Source of the DNA: Rhizobium sp. ASV20
GTDB lineage: Bacteria > Pseudomonadota > Alphaproteobacteria > Rhizobiales > Rhizobiaceae
Reading direction: 5' to 3'
Assembly (NCBI RefSeq): GCF_016429015.1
Contig: NZ_JAELTU010000037.1
Coordinates: forward strand, 1 to 50,297
Length of the DNA: 50,297 nucleotides
The position numbers were made by a program, and so were the translations under genes. Below are positions 26,516-36,555 of the stretch, in pieces (position 1 is the first letter of the stretch; each line of letters starts with the position of its first letter). The notes beneath the pieces were generated by a model. It made no database searches and was not told the origin of the DNA. It saw nothing but the letters and a program-made list of their open reading frames with translations.

Positions 26516-27649
26516 ATGAGCTGGCTGACGGCGGAGCAGGCGCTGAACCTGCTGGGAACGAAATCACAGACGCTTTATGCCAATGTCAGCCGCGGACGCA
26601 TCCGCGCGAAGCCGGATCCGGCCGATACCCGGCGCAGTCTTTACTTCACCGACGATGTGAAAAGGCTGGCGACGCGCCATGCCGGGCGGCGCAAGACGGA
26701 GACGGTTGCCGCAGAAGCCATCCAATGGGGCGATCCGGTATTACCCTCGGCTTTGTCGACGGTTTACAATGGTCGGCTTTTCTACCGCGGTCAGGACGCA
26801 GCGAAGCTTGCCGAAAATGCTGGCCTTGAAGACATCGCGCTGCTGCTTTGGGACATGAAACGACCGCTGCGCCTGGAAGAAGCGGAGGTGCGGCGCAAGA
26901 TACCCTCTTTGGAGGCAGCTTTTATGGCACTTGCCGCGCGTACGATCAGCGATCTTCCCTCGCTCGGGCGCTCGCTTCCGGCATTGCAGAACGAAGCGGA
27001 AAGTGTCTTCGGGACAGTTGCCGATGCCCTGGCACCAGGCGCCGCCGGCATGCCGCTGCATCAACGGCTCGCGCTTGCCTGGGGGCGCCCGGATGCCAGC
27101 GATATGATACGGCGCTGCTACGTCCTGCTTGCAGATCATGAATTGAACGCCTCGACGTTCACAGCAAGAATCACGGCATCGGCCGGCGCGACCTTGTCTG
27201 CAGCAGTGCTATCGGGTCTTTCGACGCTGACAGGACCGCTACACGGCGGCGCGTGGCAAAGCGTGCGCTCGCTTATCGGGCGAGCAGCGTCAATCGGCGC
27301 AGAAGAGGCTGTCCGCAGCTATCTGTCGGAGGGCAGGCCATTGCCGTCCTTCGGCCACCAGCTCTATCCGGATGTCGATATCCGCGGTGAGACACTCCTG
27401 CAGTACCTCACGCTCCCGCCGCTTTTCGCCAAAGTTCGCGATATCGGCGAGCAGCTTGTCGGCGAGCGCGTCAATGTTGACTTTGCCCTGACCGCGATGA
27501 CGCATGCCTACCATCTTCCGGAAGATGCGCCGCTGATCATCTTCGCGCTGGCGCGCACCGTCGGCTGGCTGGCTCACGCCATGGAACAGGCAACGAGCGG
27601 TCGCCTCATTCGGCCGCGTGCCCGCTACGTCGGGCCGCCGCTGCAGTGA
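26516..27649 (+). CDS. Citrate synthase fold fused to an N-terminal helix-turn-helix
   Basis: A 377-residue protein. Residues 1-58 form a MerR/excisionase-like DNA-binding domain: LTAEQALNLLGTKSQTLYANVSRGRIR, then an RRSLYFTDDV strand-turn. Residues 75-377 are a short citrate-synthase fold. His243 (GPLHGGAW), His281 (SFGHQLYPD) and Asp322 (NVDFAL) keep the catalytic triad. The normally conserved Arg after the second His (GHR) is Gln, and the D-P-R motif reads D-I-R-G. Such HTH-citrate-synthase proteins are known from genome surveys but, as far as I know, little studied. Autoregulation or control of the divergent synthase by substrate sensing is inferred. The ATG at 26516 has GAGG just upstream. 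Confidence 0.87.
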   Translation: MSWLTAEQALNLLGTKSQTLYANVSRGRIRAKPDPADTRRSLYFTDDVKRLATRHAGRRKTETVAAEAIQWGDPVLPSALSTVYNGRLFYRGQDAAKLAENAGLEDIALLLWDMKRPLRLEEAEVRRKIPSLEAAFMALAARTISDLPSLGRSLPALQNEAESVFGTVADALAPGAAGMPLHQRLALAWGRPDASDMIRRCYVLLADHELNASTFTARITASAGATLSAAVLSGLSTLTGPLHGGAWQSVRSLIGRAASIGAEEAVRSYLSEGRPLPSFGHQLYPDVDIRGETLLQYLTLPPLFAKVRDIGEQLVGERVNVDFALTAMTHAYHLPEDAPLIIFALARTVGWLAHAMEQATSGRLIRPRARYVGPPLQ

Positions 27650-27676
27650 CCCTGTATTTGCTAGTTTCTGGTCGAA

Positions 27677-28054
27677 CTACGACGCAGTCACCGGAAAGTG
27701 ACATACGGCTTCGATATTGTGCCCATCCGGATCGAGTATGAAAGCGCCGTAGTAGCTGGAGTGATAGTGCGGACGCAGACCGGGAGCGCCATTGTCAACG
27801 CCACCGGCAGAAAGGGCCGCTTGATGGAACTGATCGACGACGTCCCGTTCCTGAGCGGCAAAAGCGACGTGAGTTCCGGTTTGCAGCCCGTCGCGCTGTC
27901 CGATCCAGAAGAATGCTTTCGATCCAATGCCATAGCCGGCAAAGATTTCACCCTCAGCGTAAAGGCGCTCGATGCCGAGCGGCTTCAGGGCCGCATCGTA
28001 AAACATCTGGGAGCGGACTATGTCGCGTACGCCGATCGTCACATGATCCAACAT
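27677..28054 (-). CDS. VOC (glyoxalase-fold) family protein
   Basis: A 125-residue vicinal-oxygen-chelate protein. It opens with MLDHVTIGVRDIVRSQMFYDAALKPLG and ends with YYGAFILDPDGHNIEAVCH, the two metal-ligand strands of the fold. Members include glyoxalases, dioxygenases and resistance proteins, so no reaction can be named. The ATG at 28054 has GGGAG six bases upstream; the in-frame ATG at 28066 lacks a site. It converges on the HTH-citrate-synthase gene and lies 30 bp after the TehA-type gene on the same strand, with which it may be co-transcribed. Confidence 0.87.
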   Translation of the reverse strand: MLDHVTIGVRDIVRSQMFYDAALKPLGIERLYAEGEIFAGYGIGSKAFFWIGQRDGLQTGTHVAFAAQERDVVDQFHQAALSAGGVDNGAPGLRPHYHSSYYGAFILDPDGHNIEAVCHFPVTAS

Positions 28055-28084
28055 GAATGCTCCCAATATTCGAGTTAGCGTCGC

Positions 28085-29086
28085 CTAGCCTCGGCCGATT
28101 GCGCCTGCGTCGCGATCCTTGAGTTCGGTCCAGACGATCACCAGTTTGCGGTTGACGATAAGCCAGATCGTGGCGAGGGCGATCAGGCCCACGGCGATAT
28201 TGGCGGCCACAAAAAGTATGGGCGCCAGTTGGGCGATGGGGCCACTTTCACCCCGTTCGATCAACCGCATCGGGGCTGCGGCAAGCGCCGTCGCGCCGAA
28301 GGAAAATGCCCAATAGGCCGGGCTGAACCCTTCTTCCGTGATCCAGGGCAGCAAACGAATCAAGATGAGCGCCTGCAGCAGGCCGTAGCCGATCATGGCA
28401 TGCACGAGTATATCGGCTGGGCCTTGCATGACGCCGATATAGGCGAGCGCACCGACGACGGGCGGCGCCAGCTGGATGCCAAGTGTGGGCCGCAGCGCCG
28501 GAGGAAGCGCCGGCCCCGTCAAAAGACGATGAAGCAGAGCCGATTCGATCGCGAGCCACGCGAAGAACCCGGCGCCGAAGAAAAGCTGCGCCCATTGCGG
28601 AAAGCCGAGTGCGGCGGCCACAATCGCGGTGACGAAGCTGCCTGCGACGCTCGGCAGGTAAAGAACTGCCGTGGTGGCGGCAATGTCGCGCTCGCCTTGC
28701 CATAAGCCGCCTGTGCGCCACACCGAGAAGGCGAGCGTGTAGATGGCTCCCGCCAGGAATATCGTCTCTGCACCGATGCGGGAATAGGGCAGCAATCCGC
28801 CTGCCGCCAGCATGGTGGCCACCCCGATCAGGCCGATGAAGCAACACAGGACGGGATGCGCGACTTCCTTGAGGGCTTCTTCACGGGCCACTGCCCATTT
28901 CAGCACGTAAAGCACGATCAGGATCAGCCAAACGGCGAGACTGACAAAGGTCAGCACTTCACCGATCACCCCGGGCAATTGCCAGATGCGAGTTCCGACA
29001 CGCCAGGCATTGGCGAGACCCGAAAGCCCCAGAACCATGCCGAAGAATGAAGCTGGAACCAGCGGCAATTTCAGAGACGCAGCCAT
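28085..29086 (-). CDS. TehA/SLAC1-type transporter
   Basis: A 333-residue polytopic membrane protein with ten hydrophobic segments in the TehA/Mae1/SLAC1 (tellurite-resistance/dicarboxylate transporter) family. It starts MAASLKLPLVPASFFGMVLGLSGLANAWR, the conserved first helix of the fold. TehA members are anion channels; bacterial homologues are named for tellurite or dicarboxylates without clear evidence. The ATG at 29086 follows a G-rich ribosome site; the longer frame to 29209 has a non-hydrophobic 41-residue leader. It lies upstream of the VOC gene on the same strand. Confidence 0.87.
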   Translation of the reverse strand: MAASLKLPLVPASFFGMVLGLSGLANAWRVGTRIWQLPGVIGEVLTFVSLAVWLILIVLYVLKWAVAREEALKEVAHPVLCCFIGLIGVATMLAAGGLLPYSRIGAETIFLAGAIYTLAFSVWRTGGLWQGERDIAATTAVLYLPSVAGSFVTAIVAAALGFPQWAQLFFGAGFFAWLAIESALLHRLLTGPALPPALRPTLGIQLAPPVVGALAYIGVMQGPADILVHAMIGYGLLQALILIRLLPWITEEGFSPAYWAFSFGATALAAAPMRLIERGESGPIAQLAPILFVAANIAVGLIALATIWLIVNRKLVIVWTELKDRDAGAIGRG

Positions 29087-29389
29087 ATGCCCCCATTGAC
29101 GCTTGCTCTGAGCGCCGCCCGAAAGAGAATAATGCAAAGACCCCGCGAACGGTGCTAAGTTCACCGGCGAAATAGACCGGCAAAGTACAGCTTTCCTCGA
29201 ACTCGGCAAAGCGTGATCATGGCGAAAAGCTGTTGGTTTCGACCGGCGATATCACAGATGCGTGAGCGCGTGGATTTTTCTGCGTTGTCTTGCGCATGCA
29301 TAGCTCGCCCGTCATTTGTTCATTGGAAAATATTGCGAAATATCTCTATGCAGTATTCAAACGATTGAAACCGTCCTAGGAGACTGAAA
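29087..29389. other. Non-coding gap between the tehA-type gene and gnd
   Basis: This 303-base divergent gap should hold the promoters of the transporter and gnd genes. I see no RNA gene, strong hairpin or clear operator in it. The gnd ribosome site AGGAG is near its right edge. Confidence 0.5.
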
Positions 29390-30415
29390 ATGCAAATCGG
29401 AATGATTGGCCTTGGCCGTATGGGCAACAACATGGTGCAGCGCCTCATGAGAGGCGGTCATAGCGCGGTTGTTTTCGATGCGCGCCCGGAAAGCGTTGCC
29501 GGGCTTGAACAGCTCGGAGCCACCGGCAGTAAGTCTCTCGCGGATTTCGTATCGAAACTTGCCAAGCCACGTGTCGTCTGGATGATGCTGCCGGCCGCAA
29601 TCGTCGATCAGGAACTGGCGGCAGTCGTTCCGCTGCTCGAAGAAGGCGATATCGTCATCGACGGCGGCAACTCCTATTACCATGACGACATTCGCCGCGC
29701 CGAAGAGCTGAAGCCGAAGGGCATCCACTATGTCGACGTCGGCACCAGCGGTGGCGTTTTTGGTCTCGAGCGCGGCTATTGCCTGATGATCGGTGGCGAG
29801 AAGGAAACCGTCGAGCATCTCTCGCCGATCTTCGCAACGCTTGCTCCTGGCGTCGGTGACGTCGCTCCGTCGGCGATGCGCTCCGAAGAGGCAGCGAAGA
29901 ACAGCACGGCAGAGCAGGGCTATCTGCATTGCGGCCCGTCCGGCGCCGGCCATTTCGTGAAGATGGTTCATAACGGCATCGAATACGGCCTGATGGCAGC
30001 CTATGCCGAAGGCCTCAACGTTCTGCGCCACGCCAATATCGGCAAGCAGGATGCGGAGAAGGATGCCGAGACAGCTCCGCTCTCGCACCCGCAGTATTAT
30101 CAGTATGATCTCGATATTGCCGAAATCTCCGAAGTCTGGCGCCGCGGCAGCGTGATCACCTCCTGGCTGCTCGACCTGACCGCCGATGCGCTGCATGGCG
30201 ACGCTGCGCTCTCGCAATATGCCGGCCGTGTTTCCGACTCGGGCGAAGGCCGCTGGACGATTTCGGCTGCGATCGACGAAGGCGTTCCGACGCCGGTGCT
30301 GAGCGCCGCGCTTTACGGCCGTTTTGCCTCGCGCGGCAACGACGATTATGCGAACAAGGTTCTCTCCGCGATGCGCGCCGGCTTCGGCGGCCATCACGAG
30401 AAGCCTGCTAAGTAA
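29390..30415 (+). CDS. gnd: 6-phosphogluconate dehydrogenase (short form)
   Basis: A 341-residue decarboxylating 6-phosphogluconate dehydrogenase of the short type, which forms ribulose 5-phosphate. The dinucleotide fold starts with [19 protein letters not shown]; substrate-binding GGNSYYHDD is near residue 90, [21 protein letters not shown] near 116, and the catalytic-Lys region [19 protein letters not shown] near 182. Short forms are often NAD-dependent, and Sinorhizobium-group bacteria rely on this route. The ATG at 29390 is preceded by AGGAG. It is convergent with moeA and ends in a strong hairpin. Confidence 0.93.
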   Translation: MQIGMIGLGRMGNNMVQRLMRGGHSAVVFDARPESVAGLEQLGATGSKSLADFVSKLAKPRVVWMMLPAAIVDQELAAVVPLLEEGDIVIDGGNSYYHDDIRRAEELKPKGIHYVDVGTSGGVFGLERGYCLMIGGEKETVEHLSPIFATLAPGVGDVAPSAMRSEEAAKNSTAEQGYLHCGPSGAGHFVKMVHNGIEYGLMAAYAEGLNVLRHANIGKQDAEKDAETAPLSHPQYYQYDLDIAEISEVWRRGSVITSWLLDLTADALHGDAALSQYAGRVSDSGEGRWTISAAIDEGVPTPVLSAALYGRFASRGNDDYANKVLSAMRAGFGGHHEKPAK

Positions 30416-30441
30416 TCAATCCGTCGATTGGATGGAATATG

Positions 30442-30467
30442 AGCCGGGTGGGTCAAACCTCCCGGCT
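30442..30467. terminator. Terminator between gnd and moeA
   Basis: AGCCGGG (30442-30448) and CCCGGCT (30461-30467) pair perfectly around a 12-nt loop, followed by TTTC. It lies between two convergent genes and could end transcripts from gnd, perhaps from both sides. Confidence 0.7.
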
Positions 30468-30507
30468 TTCGCTTGCCGGCTTGGGCAGCTCCAAGAAAGT
30501 TTGCGCC

Positions 30508-31734
30508 CTAACCGAGAAGATCGGGCCGCAGGAATATGACCCGAGACGGCGAACCGACGGTGAGTTCCGGCGCATGCGGCGGGCGGACAACCAGACAATC
30601 GGCGCTGGAAAAGACCTTCATCATCGAGGAATCCTGCTTCGAGAAGGGCTTGGCAAGCCAACCACCCTCATCACTCTTGATCAAAGTCGCACGCACATAG
30701 TCCTGGCGCTGGTCATTTGCGGCAAAGGGCACGGCTGCGTATGCGACGCCCTCGCGCTTGACCGGGGGCAGGGAGGCAAGCTTTCGAATCAAGGGCTCAA
30801 GGAAGAGCAGGCCGCATACGAGGCTGGAAACTGGATTTCCCGGAAGACCGAGGATGTGAATATCGCCGAGGCTGCCAACCATCAACGGTTTGCCGGGGCG
30901 CATGGCGATACGCCAGAAATCCAATATCATGCCGGCTGACAGCATCGTTGCCTGCACCAGATCGTGATCGCCGACGGAAGCGCCGCCGAGCGTGACGATG
31001 ATATCGGCTTTTGCCACCTGCGCACGACCGATGGCAGCGGTGATCTCATCCTTATTGTCAGGAACAATCCCTAGGTCGAGCACGTGAGCGCCGGCATTGC
31101 GCGCGAGCGCAGCGATGCCGAATGTGTTCGAGGCGACGATCTGTGAAGGGCCTGGCGCGCTGCCCGGAACGACCAATTCGTCACCAGTTGCGAGGATCGC
31201 TACCAGCGGCCGGCGATAGACATCCAATGCCGGATGATTCATGCCGGCTGCAACGGTAAGCCGCGAAAAATCCATGACCGTGCCGGCTGGCAGAACGACT
31301 TCCCCTTCGAGAAAATCCTGACCCCGCGGGCGAATGTGTTGCCCCTTGCGCAGAGCGTAGGTCGTGCGGATATGGTCGTCTCCCAGTCGCTCAGCGTCCT
31401 CCTGCAGAAGCACCGAATCAGCACCCGCCGGAACCGGGGCGCCGGTAAAAATGCGAACGGCTTCACCCTTGCCGACAGCTCCCTGGAAGGCATGGCCAGC
31501 AGCCGATGCGCCGATGACCCGAAGCTCGGAACCGGGCGTTGCCGCATCCTCGAAACGAAGGGCATATCCGTCCATTGCCGAGGCATCGAAGGGTGGTTGA
31601 GTAAGACGGGCAGCAAGATCTCTCGCCAGCACTCTGCCATCAGCCATATCGAGCGGAACGCTTTCAATGCGATGTAGCGGTGTGGCGCTGTCCAAAAGGC
31701 GCGCTTGGGCTTCGGCGACAGGTAACAGGCTCAT
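30508..31734 (-). CDS. moeA: Molybdopterin molybdotransferase MoeA
   Basis: A 408-residue MoeA, which inserts molybdate into adenylated molybdopterin. MoeA domain order is visible: the N-terminal RVLARDLAARLTQPPFDASAMDGYA, the DSVLLQEDAE segment, the MPT-binding fold with VAILATGDELV and TLGGASVGDHDLV near residue 250, and IHILGLPGNPVSSLV near 298. The C-terminal beta-barrel domain is complete. It lies 3 bp after moaC and four bases separate their coding ends, so it is the last gene of the trpD-trpC-moaC-moeA run. In many Rhizobiales lexA follows moeA; here a gnd terminator follows instead. Confidence 0.96.
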   Translation of the reverse strand: MSLLPVAEAQARLLDSATPLHRIESVPLDMADGRVLARDLAARLTQPPFDASAMDGYALRFEDAATPGSELRVIGASAAGHAFQGAVGKGEAVRIFTGAPVPAGADSVLLQEDAERLGDDHIRTTYALRKGQHIRPRGQDFLEGEVVLPAGTVMDFSRLTVAAGMNHPALDVYRRPLVAILATGDELVVPGSAPGPSQIVASNTFGIAALARNAGAHVLDLGIVPDNKDEITAAIGRAQVAKADIIVTLGGASVGDHDLVQATMLSAGMILDFWRIAMRPGKPLMVGSLGDIHILGLPGNPVSSLVCGLLFLEPLIRKLASLPPVKREGVAYAAVPFAANDQRQDYVRATLIKSDEGGWLAKPFSKQDSSMMKVFSSADCLVVRPPHAPELTVGSPSRVIFLRPDLLG

Positions 31735-31737
31735 AGG

Positions 31738-32232
31738 TCAGGCCCCCGGATGGCGGAAATCTCCCGATTTTCCGCCGGATTTCTCCAATAGCGTGATGCC
31801 GCCGATTTCCATGCCACGATCGGCGGCCTTCGCCATATCGTAAATCGTCAGGCAGGCGACGGAAACTGCAGTCAGCGCTTCCATCTCGACGCCTGTGCGA
31901 CCGGTCAGCTTGGCCGTTGCGGTGACGCGCAAACCGGGCAGGGCGGCATCCTCGACGATATCGACAGCAACCTTGGTCAGCATCAGCGGATGGCATAGGG
32001 GAATGAGATTGCTCGTTTGCTTGGCGGCCATGATGCCGGCAAGCCGCGCCGTGCCGATGACGTCGCCCTTCTTGGCATTGCCCTCACGGATCAGTGCCAA
32101 TGTCTCCGGCTTCATTTTCACATAGCCGGCGGCGGTGGCGCTACGCGCCGTCTCGGCCTTGTCGCCAACGTCGACCATATGCGCCTCGCCCGAAGCGTCG
32201 ATATGTGTGAGGCCGGCCTTGGTCGTGGTCAT
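31738..32232 (-). CDS. moaC: Cyclic pyranopterin monophosphate synthase MoaC
   Basis: A 164-residue MoaC, which makes cyclic pyranopterin monophosphate in the first part of molybdenum cofactor synthesis. The core has [15 protein letters not shown] near residue 70 and [23 protein letters not shown] near 112, with the catalytic Lys in the AKAAD loop. The stop of trpC is one base away and moeA follows four bases later, so the genes are tightly packed. The N-terminal [18 protein letters not shown] is typical. Length is normal. Confidence 0.96.
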   Translation of the reverse strand: MTTTKAGLTHIDASGEAHMVDVGDKAETARSATAAGYVKMKPETLALIREGNAKKGDVIGTARLAGIMAAKQTSNLIPLCHPLMLTKVAVDIVEDAALPGLRVTATAKLTGRTGVEMEALTAVSVACLTIYDMAKAADRGMEIGGITLLEKSGGKSGDFRHPGA

Positions 32233-32233
32233 C

Positions 32234-33061
<828 letters not shown>

Positions 33062-34075
33062 CTATTCTTCGTTGGAGACGGCGACCAGCTTTTCCAGCGC
33101 AACGGCGGTCGCGCCGCTGTCAAGCGATTGGGCTGCGAGCCTCATGCCATCATGGAGCGTTTCCGCCTTTCCGGCAATGACCAGCGACGCCGCCGCATTG
33201 GCAAGGGCGATGTCGCGATAGGCGTTCTTCGCACCACTCAACACATCGCGAAGCGCGGCTGCATTGGCCACGCCATCGCCGCCCTTCAGATCGGCGAGAT
33301 CGGCATGCGGCAGGCCGAAATCCGACGGCGTCAGCTCGAAGGTGCGGATCTTGCCGTTCTCGAGCGCAGCGACGGAGGTCGTGCCGGTCGTGGTGATCTC
33401 GTCGAGACCATTGCCATGCACGACCCAGACGCTTTCGGCGTTCAGGTCTCGAAGCACTTCCGCAAGCGGGACCACCCATTGCGGTGCAAACACACCCAGC
33501 AGCTGGCGACGTGCGCCAGCCGGGTTCGACAACGGCCCGAGCAGATTGAAGATCGTACGCGTCCCAAGCTCCACCCGCGACGGCCCGACATGGCGCATCG
33601 AGGAATGATGCAGCTGCGCGAACATGAAGCCGATGCCGGCTTCGCGGATGCAGCGGGAAATCGCGTCAGGCCCAATATCGAGCTTGATGCCCAGCACCGA
33701 CTGCGTGTCCGCCGTTCCGGCCTTCGAGCTCTGGGCGCGATTGCCATGCTTGGCGACCGGCACGCCTGCACCGGCAACGATGAATGCCGCAAGCGTCGAA
33801 ATATTGTAAGTGCCGACACCATCGCCGCCGGTGCCCACGATGTCGATCGCATCGGCCGGCGCATCCACCGGCAACATCTTGGAGCGCATCGTGGTGACGG
33901 CGCCAACGATCTCGTCGACCGTTTCACCGCGCACGCGCAACGCCATCAGGAACGCCCCGATCTGCGAAGGCGTCGCTTCACCCGACATCAGGATCTCGAA
34001 TGCGCGCCGGGCTTCATCCCGCGTCAGGGCCTCACGACCGGCCACCTTGGCGAGGAAAGGTTTCAACTCTGACAT
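33062..34075 (-). CDS. trpD: Anthranilate phosphoribosyltransferase
   Basis: A 337-residue enzyme that attaches phosphoribosyl pyrophosphate to anthranilate, the second step of tryptophan synthesis. The PRPP-binding [14 protein letters not shown] near residue 83 and [16 protein letters not shown] near 107 are characteristic. The N-terminal helical domain opens with [26 protein letters not shown]. It is not fused to a TrpG glutaminase domain. A gap of 25 bp separates it from the upstream PpiD-like gene, so the run may begin there. Confidence 0.97.
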   Translation of the reverse strand: MSELKPFLAKVAGREALTRDEARRAFEILMSGEATPSQIGAFLMALRVRGETVDEIVGAVTTMRSKMLPVDAPADAIDIVGTGGDGVGTYNISTLAAFIVAGAGVPVAKHGNRAQSSKAGTADTQSVLGIKLDIGPDAISRCIREAGIGFMFAQLHHSSMRHVGPSRVELGTRTIFNLLGPLSNPAGARRQLLGVFAPQWVVPLAEVLRDLNAESVWVVHGNGLDEITTTGTTSVAALENGKIRTFELTPSDFGLPHADLADLKGGDGVANAAALRDVLSGAKNAYRDIALANAAASLVIAGKAETLHDGMRLAAQSLDSGATAVALEKLVAVSNEE

Positions 34076-34100
34076 TGACTATCCATCCTCCTGATCGGGC

Positions 34101-35993
34101 TTAGCGCGACATCGCCTGTTCAGCGAGGCTCTGGTTGACCGTGACCGTGTATCTGGACTGCAGCTGGGCAACGATCTGGTCGAGGATGTCGTCACCAGCA
34201 GCATTGGCAACCTGCGCCACCTGCTGATCGTCGTTGCTGAGAGCATCCGTCGTCGGGTTGTCGTTGACATCGGTCACCTTCAACAGGATCTGGGTCGTGT
34301 CGTCCGCACCGACGGAGTTGGCCGCGGTATCGACAGGGCCGGAGAATACGGCCGCTATGCCTCCTCGGCCGAGAACCGGGTCGTCCGTCGAGCGCGTGAC
34401 ATTGGTCTTGCTTTCAACGGCGATGCCGAGCGGCGCGGCGATATCGGCAAGCGACTTGCCCTTCTGCGCCTCTTGCTTCAACTCGGTTGCCTTCGCGGCA
34501 AGCGCAATTTTCTGCTGCTCGGCGGTCCAATCGGCAACGGCCTTCTCACGGACATCGGCGAGCGCGCGATCGTGATCAGGCATGATGTTCAGTATGTCAT
34601 ACCAGATATAGCCGTCGTTGCCGACGGTCAGCGGAGCTGGGTTGCCGCCCTGTTCGGCCTTGAAAACTTCTGAAAGCAGCTGCTGGCGATTCGGCAGATC
34701 CTTGATCTCGTTACCCTTCTGATCCAGACCGGTCGCGTCGATCGCGTCAATCGTGACCAGTTTCAGCTTGAGCTGCGATGCGGCTTCCTGAAGCGAGGCG
34801 CCGGAACCACGCAGATCCTCGAACTTGTCATGAACGCTGGTGATTTCGTTGGCGGCGTTGCCGAGCGCGATCTGCTTGCGGATGTCTTCCTTGACGTCGT
34901 CGAAGTTTTTCGCCGTCTCATCCTTTACGTTGGTGACGCGTAGAATGACCGGGCCGAACGAACCTTCGACCACAGGCGTCGTGCCGCCATCCTTCGTAAC
35001 GCCGAAGGCAGCTTCGGCAACGGTCTTGTCGGGAACCTGATCCTTTGTGAAGTTGCCGAGCAATACGTCGGAAGGCTTCTTGCCCTGATCGGAAACAAGC
35101 TGATCGAAGGTCGTGCCGGTCTTCAGCGCGTCAGCAGCCGCATTGGCAAGATCCTTGTTGGCGAAGGTCAGTTGCTCGATCGTCCGCGTGGCCGGCGTCT
35201 TGAAGCTATCCTTGCGCTTGTCGTACTGGGCGCGCAGTTCATCATCCGACACGCTCGCCGGATCCGCCAGATCCTCGGCCTGCAGCTTTACATAGGCGAA
35301 CTTGCGATATTCCGGAGCGCGATATCTGGATTTCACGCCGTCGAACCACTTGGACAGCACGTCATCGGCCGGGGCCTTGACCGGATCGATGTTGGCGTTG
35401 GTGAGCAGCAGATAATCGATGCTGCGGCTCTCATCATGATACTGCTTCACGGCATCGACCAGAACCTTCGGCGCAACGAAACCGTTCGATACGGCTTCGA
35501 CGATCTGGCTACGGATTGCGACCTTGCTGCGTTCCTTGATGTAATCGTCCGGAGTGATGTTGCTGTTGCGAAGAAGCATCTCGAACTTCTGACGATCGAA
35601 AGCGCCGTTGGCTGCCTTGAAGGCCGGATCGTCGCCGATGAGCTTGGCCAGACGATCCTGAGAAAGCCCAAGGTTCATATCGGCTGCAAGCTGATCGAGC
35701 GAGGCGCCTGCAACGAGCTGCGCCACGGTCTGCTGCCCTATGCCGAAAGCACGCGCCTGGTCCGGCGTGATCTGCATACGCAGCTGCTGGCTGATTGCCT
35801 GAATCTGGCGACGATAGGCGAGGCGGAATTCGTTGGTGTCGATCTGCTGATCACCGACCGTTACCACCGTGTTGCTGTTGCCGCCGGTGATGAGCGACCG
35901 TTCGACGCCCCATATGCCGAAAGCCGCCGCCAGAAGAAGCAACAAGCCCTTTGCAACCCAGGTCTGGGCGATTTTTCTCAGCACATCGAACAT
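34101..35993 (-). CDS. PpiD-like membrane-anchored peptidyl-prolyl isomerase
   Basis: A 630-residue PpiD/SurA-like folding factor. Residues 12-30 form an N-terminal membrane anchor (WVAKGLLLLLAAAFGIWG) after a short cytoplasmic tail, placing the bulk in the periplasm. A SurA-N-like helical domain follows, then a parvulin-like PPIase domain around residues 250-370 with PATRTIEQLTFANKD and GSFGPVILRVTNVKDE. A second half with a further helical region completes the family length. It should help fold exported proteins. It is upstream of trpD by 25 bp on the same strand, and divergent from the DUF883 gene. Confidence 0.88.
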   Translation of the reverse strand: MFDVLRKIAQTWVAKGLLLLLAAAFGIWGVERSLITGGNSNTVVTVGDQQIDTNEFRLAYRRQIQAISQQLRMQITPDQARAFGIGQQTVAQLVAGASLDQLAADMNLGLSQDRLAKLIGDDPAFKAANGAFDRQKFEMLLRNSNITPDDYIKERSKVAIRSQIVEAVSNGFVAPKVLVDAVKQYHDESRSIDYLLLTNANIDPVKAPADDVLSKWFDGVKSRYRAPEYRKFAYVKLQAEDLADPASVSDDELRAQYDKRKDSFKTPATRTIEQLTFANKDLANAAADALKTGTTFDQLVSDQGKKPSDVLLGNFTKDQVPDKTVAEAAFGVTKDGGTTPVVEGSFGPVILRVTNVKDETAKNFDDVKEDIRKQIALGNAANEITSVHDKFEDLRGSGASLQEAASQLKLKLVTIDAIDATGLDQKGNEIKDLPNRQQLLSEVFKAEQGGNPAPLTVGNDGYIWYDILNIMPDHDRALADVREKAVADWTAEQQKIALAAKATELKQEAQKGKSLADIAAPLGIAVESKTNVTRSTDDPVLGRGGIAAVFSGPVDTAANSVGADDTTQILLKVTDVNDNPTTDALSNDDQQVAQVANAAGDDILDQIVAQLQSRYTVTVNQSLAEQAMSR

Positions 35994-36118
35994 CGGAAAG
36001 CAAACCTCGTCATCATCAAGTCTTCGCCAGCGAGCGAAACAATCGGAGTTCCTTAGAACAATCCGAACCGGAATTGAAGAGCCATAGGGGAAATCACCCG
36101 ACGAGGCACAAAAGTGCC

Positions 36119-36143
36119 GGAACCTTTGACGCGCAATGACGTT
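36119..36143 (+). promoter_or_regulatory. EcfG-type (general stress) promoter
   Basis: GGAAC (36119-36123), a 16-base spacer, then CGTT (36140-36143). This matches the alphaproteobacterial EcfG/RpoE-type consensus GGAAC-N16-17-CGTT exactly. It lies 31 bases before the ATG of the DUF883 gene, a normal promoter distance. Transcription would need the EcfG sigma factor, released by PhyR under stress. Confidence 0.75.
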
Positions 36144-36174
36144 CTACTCCGCAAGAAAACACAAGGAGCACACG

Positions 36175-36456
36175 ATGGCAGAGACGAAATCAGCTTCCGC
36201 CCAGTCATCTGCGGCGCGAGCCCAGACTGAAGCGGCAATGGAAGATCTGGCCGCCCAGGTTGCCGCGTTGCGCGAAGATTTGACGAGGTTGTCACAGAGC
36301 GCAGCAGCTGTGGGGCAGGGAGCGAAGTCTGTCGTCGCCGAGGAAGCCGAGGAGATTACAGAGCAGTTCCGCGAAAGAGTTCGCCAGGATCCGATTTTCA
36401 TGGTCGCAGCCGCAGCAGGCGTCGGCTATCTCATCGGGCTTCTGAGTCGACGTTAA
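36175..36456 (+). CDS. DUF883/ElaB-YqjD family small membrane protein
   Basis: A 93-residue protein with a long amphipathic, probably coiled helix (residues about 10-70, rich in Ala, Gln and Glu) and a C-terminal membrane segment, FMVAAAAGVGYLIGLLSRR. The layout fits the ElaB/YqjD/DUF883 family, whose E. coli members sit in the inner membrane in stationary phase and bind ribosomes. The ATG at 36175 has an AAGGAG site seven bases upstream; the longer frame from 36136 would overlap its own promoter. The EcfG-type promoter directly upstream suggests stress induction. A perfect 15-bp hairpin follows. Ribosome binding is only family inference. Confidence 0.87.
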   Translation: MAETKSASAQSSAARAQTEAAMEDLAAQVAALREDLTRLSQSAAAVGQGAKSVVAEEAEEITEQFRERVRQDPIFMVAAAAGVGYLIGLLSRR

Positions 36457-36520
36457 ACCCAACGCCAAACTCTGAACCGGAGAACGAGCCCCACACGTTC
36501 ATCCAGCTGTGGAATTGCCG

Positions 36521-36555
36521 AAAAGGCGCGGACGACTCGATCGTCCGCGCCTTTT
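36521..36555. terminator. Strong bidirectional terminator after the DUF883 gene
   Basis: Perfect 15-base arms, AAAAGGCGCGGACGA (36521-36535) and TCGTCCGCGCCTTTT (36541-36555), around a 5-nt loop. A-tract and T-tract make it a classical rho-independent terminator usable in both directions. It is the best terminator in the window. Confidence 0.93.
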
